DNA from: Verrucomicrobiota bacterium
GTDB lineage: Bacteria > Verrucomicrobiota > Verrucomicrobiia > Opitutales > Opitutaceae
Direction: 5' to 3'
DNA: 39,160 nt
Assembly: GCA_030601755.1 (NCBI GenBank)
Contig: JAUWBF010000028.1
Location: forward strand, 1 to 39,160
Position 1 is the first letter of the stretch. The number at the start of each line of letters is the position of its first letter. A program made the translations under genes and the position numbers. The notes beneath the pieces were generated by a model. It worked only from the letters and a program-made list of their open reading frames with translations. It had not been told where the DNA came from and ran no database searches. This document shows positions 1 through 8,115 of the stretch, piece after piece.

Positions 1-1
1 C

Positions 2-469
2 GAGGTCAGCGCGCTCGACGCCGACGACGTCACCCAGGACTTCGGCTACCTCAGCTACCTCGTGCTCACCGAGTCCATCCCCACCGCCACGTCCTACGCC
101 GTGTGGACCAGCCGCCAACGCCTGCCCGCCGACCAAGCCGCGCCCGAGCTCGACCCCGACCACGACGGCCTCACCAACCTCCAGGAGTTCGCCTTCAACC
201 AAGACCCCCGGCAACCCTCCCCCGCACCCGCCGCCACGCTCACCCGGACCGACGACCACACCTACCTCACGCTCGACACCTCGCTGAACCCCGACGCGGA
301 CGCCCCCGTCGTCGTCGCCGAAGTCTCCGGCGACCTCGCCCACTGGGACTCCGGCCCGGCGCACACGACCACCCTCGGCCAGACCGCCGACCGCTACACC
401 GTTCGCGACAATACCCCCTTGGAGGAACAACCGCGGCGCTTCATGCGACTCGTCGTAGTCCCCCAATAA
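2..469 (+). CDS. C-terminal end of a large secreted protein (5' truncated by window)
   Basis: The reading frame is open from the left edge of the window to a TAA stop, so only the last 155 codons are present. About 45 codons from the edge is a DPDHDGLTNLQEFAF segment. This is the Asp-rich, EF-hand/thrombospondin-3-like calcium motif (DxDxDGxxNxxEF) that often links domains in extracellular verrucomicrobial proteins. It is followed by a roughly 90-residue beta-rich tail ending near RRFMRLVVVPQ, which resembles the small terminal domain found after such linkers. No PEP-CTERM anchor is present. The catalytic or binding part of the protein lies outside the window, so its function cannot be told. 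The next gene follows after about 100 bases that contain a palindrome. Confidence 0.8.
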   Translation, partial: EVSALDADDVTQDFGYLSYLVLTESIPTATSYAVWTSRQRLPADQAAPELDPDHDGLTNLQEFAFNQDPRQPSPAPAATLTRTDDHTYLTLDTSLNPDADAPVVVAEVSGDLAHWDSGPAHTTTLGQTADRYTVRDNTPLEEQPRRFMRLVVVPQ

Positions 470-512
470 ACAACCACTTGGACCACCTTGCCAATTCCGG
501 CTTGATTCATTT

Positions 513-529
513 TGTATTTTTTAAATACA
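513..529. promoter_or_regulatory. 17-bp perfect-arm palindrome upstream of the small secreted gene
   Basis: The sequence is TGTATTT-TTT-AAATACA: two perfect 7-bp inverted arms around a 3-base spacer in an AT-rich island. It ends 36 bases before the ATG at 566. Almost the same 19 bases (18 of 19 identical over the longer TTGTnTTTTTTAAATACAT string) occur at 7388-7406, just before the prepilin-like gene. A dimeric repressor or activator site is the simplest reading. The protein that binds it is not identified. Confidence 0.5.
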
Positions 530-565
530 TTTAGACATCCCACCCACCCCGAGAACCCGTTTCCC

Positions 566-1057
566 ATGAAAAAAACCCTGTTAGCCTCCGCCCTTGTCCT
601 CTCGCTGTGCCTGCCCGCCACGGCCGAAACCGTTCACCAAACCCTCCGCGGGACCGCCGCCTACAAAGGTGACGGCTCCGACGCCGTCGAGTCCGGCCTG
701 ATGGAGACCAAGGTCGTCGACAACGCCAAGGTCGCCCGCATCAAGGGTTCCATGAACCAGTGGGGCTACGTCACCTACTGGATCGGCCAGCGCACGCCTC
801 CGGGCACCGCCACCGTGCGTATTCGTGTTTACAATACCGGCGAGCCCGTCGCCGGCTACTCGCTGTATCTCTCCGGCGGCCCCAACGACGCCTACGGCAA
901 GGTCGCCATCCCCGACGGGGCGGCCGCCAACAGCTTTGTCGACATCAACATCCCCGTCGCCCTCGCCAAGGAGTGGAGCGGCATCGTCCTCAAGAAGATC
1001 ACCAAGGACGAGCTCCCCGGCCCCTGGATCGAGTCGGTCAGCGTCATTCTCGAGTAA
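566..1057 (+). CDS. Small secreted protein of unknown function
   Basis: The product is 163 residues. It begins MKKTLLASALVLSLCLPATA, a standard Sec signal peptide that would be cleaved after the ATA. The frame stays open upstream to 512, but this ATG is chosen because it gives the signal peptide and follows an AT-rich regulatory region. The mature part (about 142 residues) is rich in beta-branched residues, with segments such as RIRVYNTGEPVAGYSLYLSGG, and lacks cysteines, which suggests a compact beta-sandwich like a small carbohydrate-binding module. No family was recognised with certainty. A palindrome shared with the prepilin/mannosidase promoter region lies just upstream, so it may be co-regulated with sugar-related genes. 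A PEP-CTERM gene follows after 24 bases on the same strand, possibly in one transcript. Confidence 0.85.
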   Translation: MKKTLLASALVLSLCLPATAETVHQTLRGTAAYKGDGSDAVESGLMETKVVDNAKVARIKGSMNQWGYVTYWIGQRTPPGTATVRIRVYNTGEPVAGYSLYLSGGPNDAYGKVAIPDGAAANSFVDINIPVALAKEWSGIVLKKITKDELPGPWIESVSVILE

Positions 1058-1081
1058 CCCTCAAGCCCCACCCAAAACAAA

Positions 1082-1777
1082 ATGCGCACTTCACCCTCCT
1101 CCACCTTCCGGACCCTGTGTCCGCTCCTCGCCCTCGCGGCGTTCGCCCCGCTTGCCGCGTCCGCTCAAGTCATCTTCATGGACTTCGGCCAAAACTCCAC
1201 GAGCGGTTGGAACAACGTGACCACCAACGCGACCAACGCCTCCCCTGTTTCCCTCACCGACTTCGACACCCAGCTAGCCAGCGGACTGAGCTATCAGATC
1301 ACCGCAGATTTCACATCACGGAGTGAGAACAGCTCATCGCCAACGTTCGCAGACTACCCACAAAGCGCGGTGCTCGACTTCTTTCACGGCAACAGCACCA
1401 CCGCGTCGCCGAAGACCAGCACGATTGAGTTCACCGGTTTCGACCCAAGCAAGAGTTACACCTTCACCTTCGTCTCGAGCCGCTACCGCACCGACAGCCA
1501 AGACCTCTCGACCCTGTTCACGGTTACCGGCGAAGGCACCAGCTCCGTGACGGTCAACGCCAACAACAACGCCAACACCGTATCCATCACCGCGGTGAAG
1601 CCCGACGCCCTTGGAGCCTTCACTCTGGATATCGGCAAGGGAGCGACCAACACCTTCAACTATTACTATCTCAACGCCCTCAAGATTGAGGCTGTCGCCA
1701 TCCCCGAGCCCAGCGCCGCCGCCGCGCTTCTCGGTCTCGGTGCCCTCGGCATGTGCGTCCTGCGCCGCAAGCGCTGA
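1082..1777 (+). CDS. PEP-CTERM sorting-domain protein
   Basis: The product is 231 residues with an N-terminal signal peptide (positively charged start, LLALAAFAPLAASAQ, cleavage near residue 29). It ends in a PEP-CTERM tripartite signal: IPEPSAAAALLGLGALGMC followed by the basic cluster LRRKR. PEP-CTERM proteins are exported, cut and retained at the surface by exosortase; no exosortase gene is in this window. The mature region starts with VIFMDFGQNSTS and contains a DPSKSYTFTFVSSR segment, a beta-rich pattern common in verrucomicrobial PEP-CTERM proteins of unknown function. The neighbour upstream is a small secreted protein on the same strand. A strong intrinsic terminator starts 24 bases after the stop, so this is the end of the transcription unit. 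Confidence 0.92.
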   Translation: MRTSPSSTFRTLCPLLALAAFAPLAASAQVIFMDFGQNSTSGWNNVTTNATNASPVSLTDFDTQLASGLSYQITADFTSRSENSSSPTFADYPQSAVLDFFHGNSTTASPKTSTIEFTGFDPSKSYTFTFVSSRYRTDSQDLSTLFTVTGEGTSSVTVNANNNANTVSITAVKPDALGAFTLDIGKGATNTFNYYYLNALKIEAVAIPEPSAAAALLGLGALGMCVLRRKR

Positions 1778-1801
1778 AGACCCGCTGAATCTTCCCTACA
1801 G

Positions 1802-1831
1802 GCCGGAGACGTTCGCGTCTCCGGCTTTTTT
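1802..1831 (+). terminator. Rho-independent terminator after the PEP-CTERM gene
   Basis: A perfect 10-bp stem (GCCGGAGACG / CGTCTCCGGC) closes on a TTCG tetraloop and is followed by six T residues. Confidence 0.93.
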
Positions 1832-1855
1832 GCGTCCGCATGTGTGCGCAAAAAA

Positions 1856-1913
1856 GTAGCGCAGGCATCCTGCCTGCCATCGATCCGGACGGCCGGCTGG
1901 AAGCCGGCGCTAC
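1856..1913. repeat. 58-bp dispersed palindromic repeat, copy 1
   Basis: The element is bounded by GTAGC and GCTAC and contains two nested GC-rich hairpins: GCAGGCATCCTGCCTGC on the left and GCCGGCTGGAAGCCGGC on the right. A second copy of exactly the same length occurs in the opposite orientation at 25782-25839, with changes mostly in the loops and the centre. This is REP/BIME-like behaviour. No RAYT transposase gene is in the window. Confidence 0.85.
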
Positions 1914-1925
1914 TGTCCCGAGCAC

Positions 1926-1958
1926 AAAAAGCGGCCCTCCCGTTTTGGGAAGGCCGCT
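1926..1958 (-). terminator. Rho-independent terminator for the minus-strand gene stub
   Basis: Read on the minus strand, AGCGGCCTTCCC pairs with GGGAGGGCCGCT across a 5-base loop with a single mismatch, and is followed by a run of four T residues. It lies 37 bases downstream of the stop codon of the minus-strand stub at 1996. On the plus strand there is no T-run after the stem, so it serves the minus strand. Confidence 0.75.
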
Positions 1959-1995
1959 GCCGTTTCACCATAATCCAGTCGTGCGACCAATCATC

Positions 1996-2247
1996 TCACG
2001 GCGTCACCAGCCGTAGCTCGGCCTGACGCCAGCCGCCGGTCACGAGCAGCACCGTGGCGAAGCCCGAAGTTTCGTTGATCCGCAGGTGCGACAGTCCCGC
2101 CGGCGCGGAGACATCGAGGTTGCCTCTGAACACCTCCGCCAGGCTGAACGGTCGGAGGCGGAGGGCACGGCGGGGGAAGGGAGGAGGCGATGTCCAGTCG
2201 AGCAGGATTTCCAACAACAAGCCAAACCCGCTCGTCGCGCCGCCTGC
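1996..2247 (-). pseudogene. 3' stub of a degraded minus-strand gene
   Basis: A frame without an ATG is open from just inside an upstream in-frame stop (2248-2250) down to TGA at 1996, coding about 83 residues. It reads like the end of a folded beta-rich domain: LLEILLDWTSPPPF, then FRGNLDVSAPAGLSHLRI, then ending GGWRQAELRLVTP. A proper intrinsic terminator follows the stop. There is no credible start and no continuation upstream, where the plus-strand membrane protein gene begins. The best reading is that the 5' part of a gene was lost and its 3' end and terminator remain. A short intact protein starting at TTG 2220 is possible but less likely. The parent family was not recognised. Confidence 0.4.
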
Positions 2248-2409
2248 TCAGACCTTTCGCCTGATCAACGCGGGTTGTCCACGACGTGACCGCTCGGCGC
2301 GCCGTGCACAGCCGTGGACACCGGAGCGGCGGGGCTGAGTCTTTTGTCAACAAGGCGTTGTATGATCCGAGGCATTGTCCGAGCATCCGGCGCTCCCCTC
2401 TCGAAAATC

Positions 2410-3906
2410 ATGCCCATTCCCTCGAAAAGCCGTGCGGTCCTCGTGTTGGAAACCCTGTTCGACTGCGTCTTGTTGGCGGTGGTCTCGCTGTTGGGCGCCA
2501 TGGTCGGCGCGGTGCTGATGCAGGGGATAAGGCCGGACACGCAAAACCTCGCACGCTCGGTCACGTGGTTGGCGGTCGCGGTGGTGATCGCGCTGGCTGG
2601 CTGGGCCTGGATCGAGACGAAGAGACGGCTGCGTCCCGTGTCCTGCGGACTTGTAACCGGCGGCATGCTGCTCGTCGGAGGCGTCGTTTGTCTGTGGATA
2701 CAGGCGTTCAGACTGGAACTGGAACACACCGGATCGGACGGGGTTCTGGCGGTGGCGGCCCAGATGCTGATGTTTCTGCTGCTGCTTCTGGTGTGCTTCA
2801 TGGCCCGCCATTTCGCCCTAGGCCGGCGGTGGTGGCGATGGCCCGCGCGGGCGGCGCTCTCGGCGGCGGTCGCGGTCGTGGTGGTTTACCTCAAGTCGGA
2901 CGCCGAGGAATCACCCAGCGTGGTGCGGAACCGCGAGGCGGTGTCCGGCTATTATGACGACGAGGCCTCCTACCTGCTGACCTTGCGCTATTCCCCGAAG
3001 CCCGGGGCGGGGCTGGTCATGGCCGAACTACCCCACCGGCTGAACATTCCTTCGGAAGAGCCAAAGCGTTCGACCTACCTGAAAGCGCATCGCGAAGAGA
3101 TCGAGGCGAACTGGGCGGCGTTGACCGACGTGCGTGCCTGGTGGTCGGAGATGGCGGCGCTGCCGGCGCTCGGCGACCGAACCTCCGGCCGCATTGACCA
3201 GCCCATCATGAAGTTCACACCGGTCAGAGCCTACACGCACCACGCGTTGGCCGTCGCGGAGTTGCGAGCGCTGGATGGCGACGGCGACGGGGCCATTTCG
3301 ATGGTGTCGGACGTCTTCAAGGTCGGTGCCTACCTGGAGTTCCCGACCTGCACGCTTGTTCGCGGCATGGTCGCGGTGTTCGTGCAAAGGAACGCGCTCA
3401 AAAGCGCGACGTTCATCTTTGAGCACGCGGAGGTTTCCCGGCAGGCGCGTGGAGAGTTCGCGGCGTTGCTGGCCGCGCGGCATGATCCGGCGGACTCGCT
3501 CCGGCGGATGTTGCTGGCCGACGGCATTTACACGGAGAACGTCGTTCGCTCCGTCGACAACGCGGGCAGCCTGGATATGTCCGTTGGCGAAATGGGAGAC
3601 TGGGCGTTCATCTTCGGCGGCGGCGTGCGCTGGCTGACATTCGATACCCAGGACACGATCAACCGGATTCACGACGAGTTGGAGATACAGTCCGATCTGG
3701 CGGCTGCGCGTGACCTGGATGCCTTGCGGCGGCGCGACGATGAAATGTGGCGGGAGCTGCACGGCCTATTTCAGATCAAGAACATCGGCGGCCGCATGAT
3801 GATGTCGCTGATGATGCCCGCCTACACCTCGATCACGAGGCGCTACTGGGAAAAGGAGGACCTGCGCCAGGCCATGCTGACGCGACTCACTGCGCCTCTT
3901 GACTGA
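2410..3906 (+). CDS. Multi-pass membrane protein of unknown function
   Basis: Starting from the ATG at 2410 (MPIPSKSRAVLVLETLFDC) the product is 498 residues. In-frame starts at 2314 and 2362 exist, but this one leads directly into the first hydrophobic helix. The first ~160 residues form about five membrane segments (for example LLAVVSLLGAMVGAVLM, LAVAVVIALAGWAW, LMFLLLLLVCFMA, AALSAAVAVVVVYL). The remaining ~330 residues are a soluble, alpha-helical domain with no recognised catalytic motif; a short DGDGDGAISM segment is Asp-rich but not a full EF-hand. The gene stands alone, flanked on both sides by apparent minus-strand gene remnants. I do not recognise the family. Confidence 0.75.
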   Translation: MPIPSKSRAVLVLETLFDCVLLAVVSLLGAMVGAVLMQGIRPDTQNLARSVTWLAVAVVIALAGWAWIETKRRLRPVSCGLVTGGMLLVGGVVCLWIQAFRLELEHTGSDGVLAVAAQMLMFLLLLLVCFMARHFALGRRWWRWPARAALSAAVAVVVVYLKSDAEESPSVVRNREAVSGYYDDEASYLLTLRYSPKPGAGLVMAELPHRLNIPSEEPKRSTYLKAHREEIEANWAALTDVRAWWSEMAALPALGDRTSGRIDQPIMKFTPVRAYTHHALAVAELRALDGDGDGAISMVSDVFKVGAYLEFPTCTLVRGMVAVFVQRNALKSATFIFEHAEVSRQARGEFAALLAARHDPADSLRRMLLADGIYTENVVRSVDNAGSLDMSVGEMGDWAFIFGGGVRWLTFDTQDTINRIHDELEIQSDLAAARDLDALRRRDDEMWRELHGLFQIKNIGGRMMMSLMMPAYTSITRRYWEKEDLRQAMLTRLTAPLD

Positions 3907-3969
3907 ACGAATCAAAGACACCCGCGCGAACAAGGCCGTTCAAGGCGGTGTTGCCATCGGTGGTCGTCA

Positions 3970-4150
3970 GCCGCGCCGGCGGACCTGCACGAAGACACCG
4001 CCGTTGGTAGTCTTCGTTTTTTAACCTCGAACAAGTCGATGGCAGAGAAGAGGTCTACGAGCTTGCCGAAGCCGTGGTTGCTCGGATCGAACGAACCCTA
4101 GTTGATGGACGGGGAGCGCCCGGCCGCCAGACCAGCGAAGTCGGCCTCCA
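3970..4150 (-). pseudogene. Possible decayed coding remnant
   Basis: In the gap between the membrane protein and the mannosidase, minus-strand translation gives protein-like stretches broken by an in-frame TAG and a shift of frame: GSFDPSNHGFGKLVDLF, then DLFEVK, then in another frame NGGVFVQVRRRG before a stop. Nothing else was recognised in this gap. It may be the decayed end of a secreted protein, but chance cannot be excluded. Confidence 0.2.
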
Positions 4151-4154
4151 TCGT

Positions 4155-7100
4155 TCAGACGAGACGAACAGTGCGCAGCGCGAAGGGCCGGTGCCATTCC
4201 TTCGCCTCGCACGTGTCCTCGAGCAGGTTGCAATCGCCCGCGAGCGTCAGCGGAGCCACCGGCGCGACCGCCATGCGCGAGGCCGAGCCGGCGGCGTCGT
4301 AAAGCCGCACGATCACGCCCTCGCCGGACTCGGCGGGCTTGACGGTCTCAACCACGATGCCGGGCGCGGGTTCCGCGATCAGCGAAGCCGAGGCGCGCGT
4401 GCCGCCGCGGTGAGCGAGCAGCGGGGTGTTGAGCTCGTAAGCCGGGCGCACCACGGACTCCACCGCCCACCCGCCGGCGTGCGGCAGCAGCGCGTAGGTG
4501 AAGCGGTGCACGCCCTTGTCGCCACGCGGGTCGGGATGACCACCGCCCTTGAGCAACGAGAGCCGGACGCGGCTGCCCAGCACGGAGAGACCATATTTGG
4601 AATCGTTGAGCAGCGACACGCCGAAGTCCGCCTCGGAGAGATCGGTCCACTTGTGTTGGCTGACCTCGAACCGCGCGCGGTCCTCGGCGAAGTTGCGATG
4701 CGTGCCGCGCTGCAGGTGGCCAAACTGGATCTCGTGGCGAGCCGCCGGCGTGTGCACCGCGAGCGGGAACTCGACACCGAGGTAGCGGTGCGGTTCTTCC
4801 CAATCGACGACGGTCTCGAAATCAACGCGCGCGGTGTGCGCATGGACCACGATGTCCTGCGTGAGCACGGAGCGGCGGCCGAGCTTAAGCACGCGGCGCA
4901 GGCGGAGCTGCAACGGTCCGTCGGCCACGACGCTGAACCCGGCGGGCGACGTAAGCGGCGCGAGCTTCAGTTCAAGATCGGGATCGATGTCCCAATTGTC
5001 CCACTGCGCGGGGATGTCCTCGCCGAAGACAAAGGTATTGAGCGGACCGCCGCGCGCGTCGCGCAACTCGCGGCCCGAGGCCAGATCGAGCCACGAAACG
5101 ATGCGCCCGGCCTCATCGAAACGCAGCACCGCGTGCGGCGTGCGCAGCGTGTCGCCCTCGTAGGCGAACGGCGATTCGGAGGAGGAATGCTCGCCGGCGG
5201 CGAAGGTGGTCGCACCTAGTGGCGGCAGGGCCAGTCCGGTGAGCGCGCGGCGGCGTTCGCCCCAAGGCGTCTCGATCTCCTGCGAGGCGACGCCGGCGGG
5301 CGCGGGGTGCGCGGCGGCGATCCAGCCGGCGTCGCGCGTCCAGCCCAGCGTATTGTGAATGCTGATACGGCCCGCGTCGCCATCGGAGAGCGCGGCGAGC
5401 AGTTCGCCGGCATGGGCGCGGGCGTCGGCGACCAATTGGCCGAGCTCACGGATGGCGCGGTCGTGCACTTCGGGGATCGAGGTGCCGGGCAGGATGTCGT
5501 GGAATTGGTTGAGCAGAAGCACGCGCCAGAGCGTCTCGAGGCGCGCCGCGTCAGTCTCGACTCCGGCGAGACGCGCGCGGGCGGCGCAGTAGTCGAGGTT
5601 TCGCAGGGCAAACTCGGCCTCGCGGTTCAGGCGCTTGATGGCGGCCTGCTGGGTGAGCGCACCGCGATGGCCTTCGAAGTAGAGCTCGCCGACGTAGAGC
5701 GGCGCGCGCACGGCGTCGGCTTGCAGCCCATCCATGAAATCCGAAACAGAGGTGTAGGTCGCGCGTGGACAGCCATCGAGATCAGCCACGCGACGGGCCA
5801 TTTCGAGCATCTCGAAATCGGGACCGCCGCCGCCGTCGCCGCGCCCGAAGGAGACGAGGCGCGCCTGGTTGACGTCGGGGTGGCGCACGCAGTTCTCGGT
5901 CTTGCGGAAGTCCTTGGGGCCCGTGCCGGCAAGCTTGTTGATGAGCGTGCCGGGATCGGGCGCGCAGTGGATGTCGTTGAAGTGCGTGAAGACGCGCGTG
6001 CCGTCGATGCCCTCCCACCAGAAGGTCTCGTGAGGAAAGCTGTTGGTGTCGTTCCAGGTGAGCTTGGTTGTCAGAAAAAAACGGATACCGCACCCGGCGA
6101 GGATCTGGGGCAGCGCGGCCGAGTAGCCAAAGGTGTCGGGCAGCCAGAACGTGTCGCCGGTGTAGTCGAAGTGCTCGCGGGTGAACTTGCGCCCGACCAG
6201 GAATTGGCGGATGAGCGCCTCGCCGCCGGCGAGGTTGACGTCAGGCTCGACCCACACACCGCCGTTGGGCTCCCAGCGTCCCTCGGCGGTGCGGCGCTTG
6301 ATGCCCTCAAAAATGTCCGGATAGCCCGTGCGCATGAACTCGGCGTGCACGGCCGAGCTTTGCACAAAACGATACTCGGGATACTGCTCCATGAGGCGCA
6401 GGACGTTGCTGTAGGTGCGGGCGCACTTGCGGCGGGTCTCGTCGATGGTCCACAGCCAGGCGGTGTCCATGTGCGAGTGGCCGATCAGTCCGGCACGGGC
6501 GGCGCTGTCGCCGTTGCGCTTGGCGAGTTCGTGGCCGAGCAACGCGCGCGCCTCGATGATGCCGGCGCGCCAGACGGACTCGTCGACGCCCTCGGGCTCC
6601 TCCCATACGGCGGCGTAGACGCGGTCGAGCGCGGCGAGCAATTGTCCCTTGCGAAAGCTGCGCTCGGGCAACGCCTCGGTCAGCGTGCGAATGACGTGCA
6701 GGTCGACCACGAAGTCCTTCACCAGTTCGTCGCGCCGGGCGATGAAGAGGCCGTTGAACGTGCGGATGAACGGCGGCCGATAAACGTCCTGCGTGCGCGG
6801 CGTCTCGCCCGGATGCACGCCGACGACCTCGTGGCCCGCGTAGGCCTCGACGAGGATGCGGAACGTCTCGCCCTTGCGTGCCGACGGCGCGAGCAGCAGC
6901 GCCCGGTGGTCGCCGCGCTGCCACTTGTAGTCGGCGTGGTTGAAGATGCCGCAGCAGCGACCGTTGACGCGCAACAGCGCCTCGCAACCGCCGGTGTCGG
7001 CCCGCACGTAGAGCGGCTCGTCGTGGTCGCGGTCGGCCGTCCACTCGGCGTGAAACCACGCGCTGCCACCGGAACAACCCCAGGTCCACCCACGCTCCAC

Positions 7101-7256
7101 CGCGGCCCACGGAAAACTTGCGTCCGGTTCGGCCGACAGATGCTCGCAGGTGCCGAACGCCTTTGTTTTTAACTCAAACAAATCAGCATGAATGCGGTTG
7201 CGATAACCCGACTCGATGCGAGCCAGCTTGGTCAGGGTTTGGGGGGAGGATATCAC
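4155..7256 (-). CDS. Alpha-mannosidase, glycoside hydrolase family 38
   Basis: The product is 1033 residues and has no signal peptide, so it is probably cytoplasmic and acts on imported mannosides. Residues ~1-250 match the Ams1-like N-terminal beta domain. The GH38 catalytic domain follows, with LIGHSHMDTAWLW at ~257-269 (zinc ligands His260 and Asp264, with His262 nearby) and the nucleophile in FWLPDTFGYSAALPQ at Asp374, the second metal-binding aspartate of the family. The middle helical domain and long beta-rich C-terminal domain complete a normal length for bacterial class II enzymes. GH38 enzymes hydrolyse alpha-mannosidic bonds with retention of configuration. The start is GTG at 7256, the most upstream that keeps the N-terminal domain, without a visible ribosome-binding site. 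It is divergent from a prepilin-like gene, with two palindromes between them. Confidence 0.95.
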   Translation of the reverse strand: MISSPQTLTKLARIESGYRNRIHADLFELKTKAFGTCEHLSAEPDASFPWAAVERGWTWGCSGGSAWFHAEWTADRDHDEPLYVRADTGGCEALLRVNGRCCGIFNHADYKWQRGDHRALLLAPSARKGETFRILVEAYAGHEVVGVHPGETPRTQDVYRPPFIRTFNGLFIARRDELVKDFVVDLHVIRTLTEALPERSFRKGQLLAALDRVYAAVWEEPEGVDESVWRAGIIEARALLGHELAKRNGDSAARAGLIGHSHMDTAWLWTIDETRRKCARTYSNVLRLMEQYPEYRFVQSSAVHAEFMRTGYPDIFEGIKRRTAEGRWEPNGGVWVEPDVNLAGGEALIRQFLVGRKFTREHFDYTGDTFWLPDTFGYSAALPQILAGCGIRFFLTTKLTWNDTNSFPHETFWWEGIDGTRVFTHFNDIHCAPDPGTLINKLAGTGPKDFRKTENCVRHPDVNQARLVSFGRGDGGGGPDFEMLEMARRVADLDGCPRATYTSVSDFMDGLQADAVRAPLYVGELYFEGHRGALTQQAAIKRLNREAEFALRNLDYCAARARLAGVETDAARLETLWRVLLLNQFHDILPGTSIPEVHDRAIRELGQLVADARAHAGELLAALSDGDAGRISIHNTLGWTRDAGWIAAAHPAPAGVASQEIETPWGERRRALTGLALPPLGATTFAAGEHSSSESPFAYEGDTLRTPHAVLRFDEAGRIVSWLDLASGRELRDARGGPLNTFVFGEDIPAQWDNWDIDPDLELKLAPLTSPAGFSVVADGPLQLRLRRVLKLGRRSVLTQDIVVHAHTARVDFETVVDWEEPHRYLGVEFPLAVHTPAARHEIQFGHLQRGTHRNFAEDRARFEVSQHKWTDLSEADFGVSLLNDSKYGLSVLGSRVRLSLLKGGGHPDPRGDKGVHRFTYALLPHAGGWAVESVVRPAYELNTPLLAHRGGTRASASLIAEPAPGIVVETVKPAESGEGVIVRLYDAAGSASRMAVAPVAPLTLAGDCNLLEDTCEAKEWHRPFALRTVRLV

Positions 7257-7325
7257 TGGATGTCCGGGGAAGGGAGGGCGGTTTGACAGGGGGGATTAAA
7301 TGCCGATTCGGCGCCGGCCTGTAAA

Positions 7326-7342
7326 TGTTTCTTTAAAAAACA
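7326..7342. promoter_or_regulatory. 17-bp imperfect palindrome, mannosidase side of the divergent region
   Basis: TGTTTCT-TTA-AAAAACA has the same 7-3-7 geometry and outer bases (TGTnTnT...AnAnACA) as the palindromes at 513 and 7389, with one mismatch between arms. It lies 69 bases upstream of the mannosidase GTG. Confidence 0.4.
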
Positions 7343-7388
7343 AATTGAAGTCAATCCCGCGCCTTTTCGTGGGAAATGACTTGCTGGT

Positions 7389-7405
7389 TGTCTTTTTTAA
7401 ATACA
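7389..7405. promoter_or_regulatory. 17-bp palindrome directly before the prepilin-like gene
   Basis: TGTCTTT-TTT-AAATACA differs from the perfect palindrome at 513-529 by one base. Its right edge is only 11 bases from the ATG at 7417, so a bound protein would cover the translation start region of the DNA and block transcription through it. Confidence 0.45.
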
Positions 7406-7416
7406 TATCTGTTTCC

Positions 7417-8091
7417 ATGTCACCCCGCCGCCCCCGCATCACCGCCCTCGCTTCGTCCGGCTTCACGCTGGTCGAGTTGCTCACCGTGATCGCCATCGTC
7501 GGCGTGCTTGCGGCCATAATGATCCCGGTGGTCGGCAAGGTGAAGGAGTCGGCCCGCAATGCCGAGTGCCTGTCCAATCTGCGGCAGGTCCACGTGCGCT
7601 ACTCCAGTTTTGTGGCCGACAACCGCGGACGCATTCCCATCGCCCAGAAATCCGGCTGGGACTGGCGGCATATCCTGAACAGCACCAATCCCAACGCCTA
7701 CGACCCGGAGGGGTTTAAGCGCGAACGGGCCGTGTTCGGCTGCCCGGTCAAACGCCGCCTGCGCGAATCGACCGACCCGACCGAACCCACCTATTCCCTG
7801 AATCTGCGCATCAACCGACTCGGCGCCGGCGGCGCCACCGAGGAGCGCCCGATGGCGGTCTTTGAGCAGCCGTCGCGCACGCTGCTGTTCGCCGACGGCT
7901 ACTACAAGTCGAACGGCGAGCTGAGCCCGACCCTCGAGCCCAACAACCCGCCGGAGTTCATTCACAACGACAAGGCCAACGTCGTATTCCTCGACGGCCA
8001 TGTCGCCTCGCTCACGCGGGACCAGGTGCCCACCTCCACGCCCGTCGGCACCGAGGATCATCTCTTCTGGTATGGCGTCACCCGCCCCTGA
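7417..8091 (+). CDS. Prepilin-type N-terminal cleavage/methylation domain protein (pseudopilin-like)
   Basis: The product is 224 residues. The N-terminus has the type IV prepilin signal: a short basic leader, then SSGFTLVELLTVIAIVGVLAA, in which the prepilin peptidase would cut after Gly15 and methylate Phe16, with the conserved Glu at +5. One membrane helix is followed by a globular head. The C-terminal part has NVVFLDGHVASLT, the H-x9-DG-type end (here FIHNDKANVVFLDGH) typical of the large pseudopilin-like families of Planctomycetes and Verrucomicrobia. Such proteins are thought to be secreted through a type II-like pilus machinery and are often next to carbohydrate genes. The frame extends upstream to 7300, but the ATG at 7417 is needed for the prepilin leader. 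It is divergent from the mannosidase, and a conserved unknown gene follows 24 bases later. Confidence 0.93.
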   Translation: MSPRRPRITALASSGFTLVELLTVIAIVGVLAAIMIPVVGKVKESARNAECLSNLRQVHVRYSSFVADNRGRIPIAQKSGWDWRHILNSTNPNAYDPEGFKRERAVFGCPVKRRLRESTDPTEPTYSLNLRINRLGAGGATEERPMAVFEQPSRTLLFADGYYKSNGELSPTLEPNNPPEFIHNDKANVVFLDGHVASLTRDQVPTSTPVGTEDHLFWYGVTRP

Positions 8092-8115
8092 GGATCAGCC
8101 TGCGAACTTCCCCGC

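Noticed and set aside
5307-7172. A plus-strand open frame of 621 codons opposite the mannosidase
   Set aside because: No recognisable domain; antisense to GH38 catalytic motifs.
7164-7180. A fourth palindrome of the TGT-N11-ACA type
   Set aside because: It lies inside the mannosidase coding region and only five of seven arm positions pair; it is mentioned only as weak support, not as a feature.
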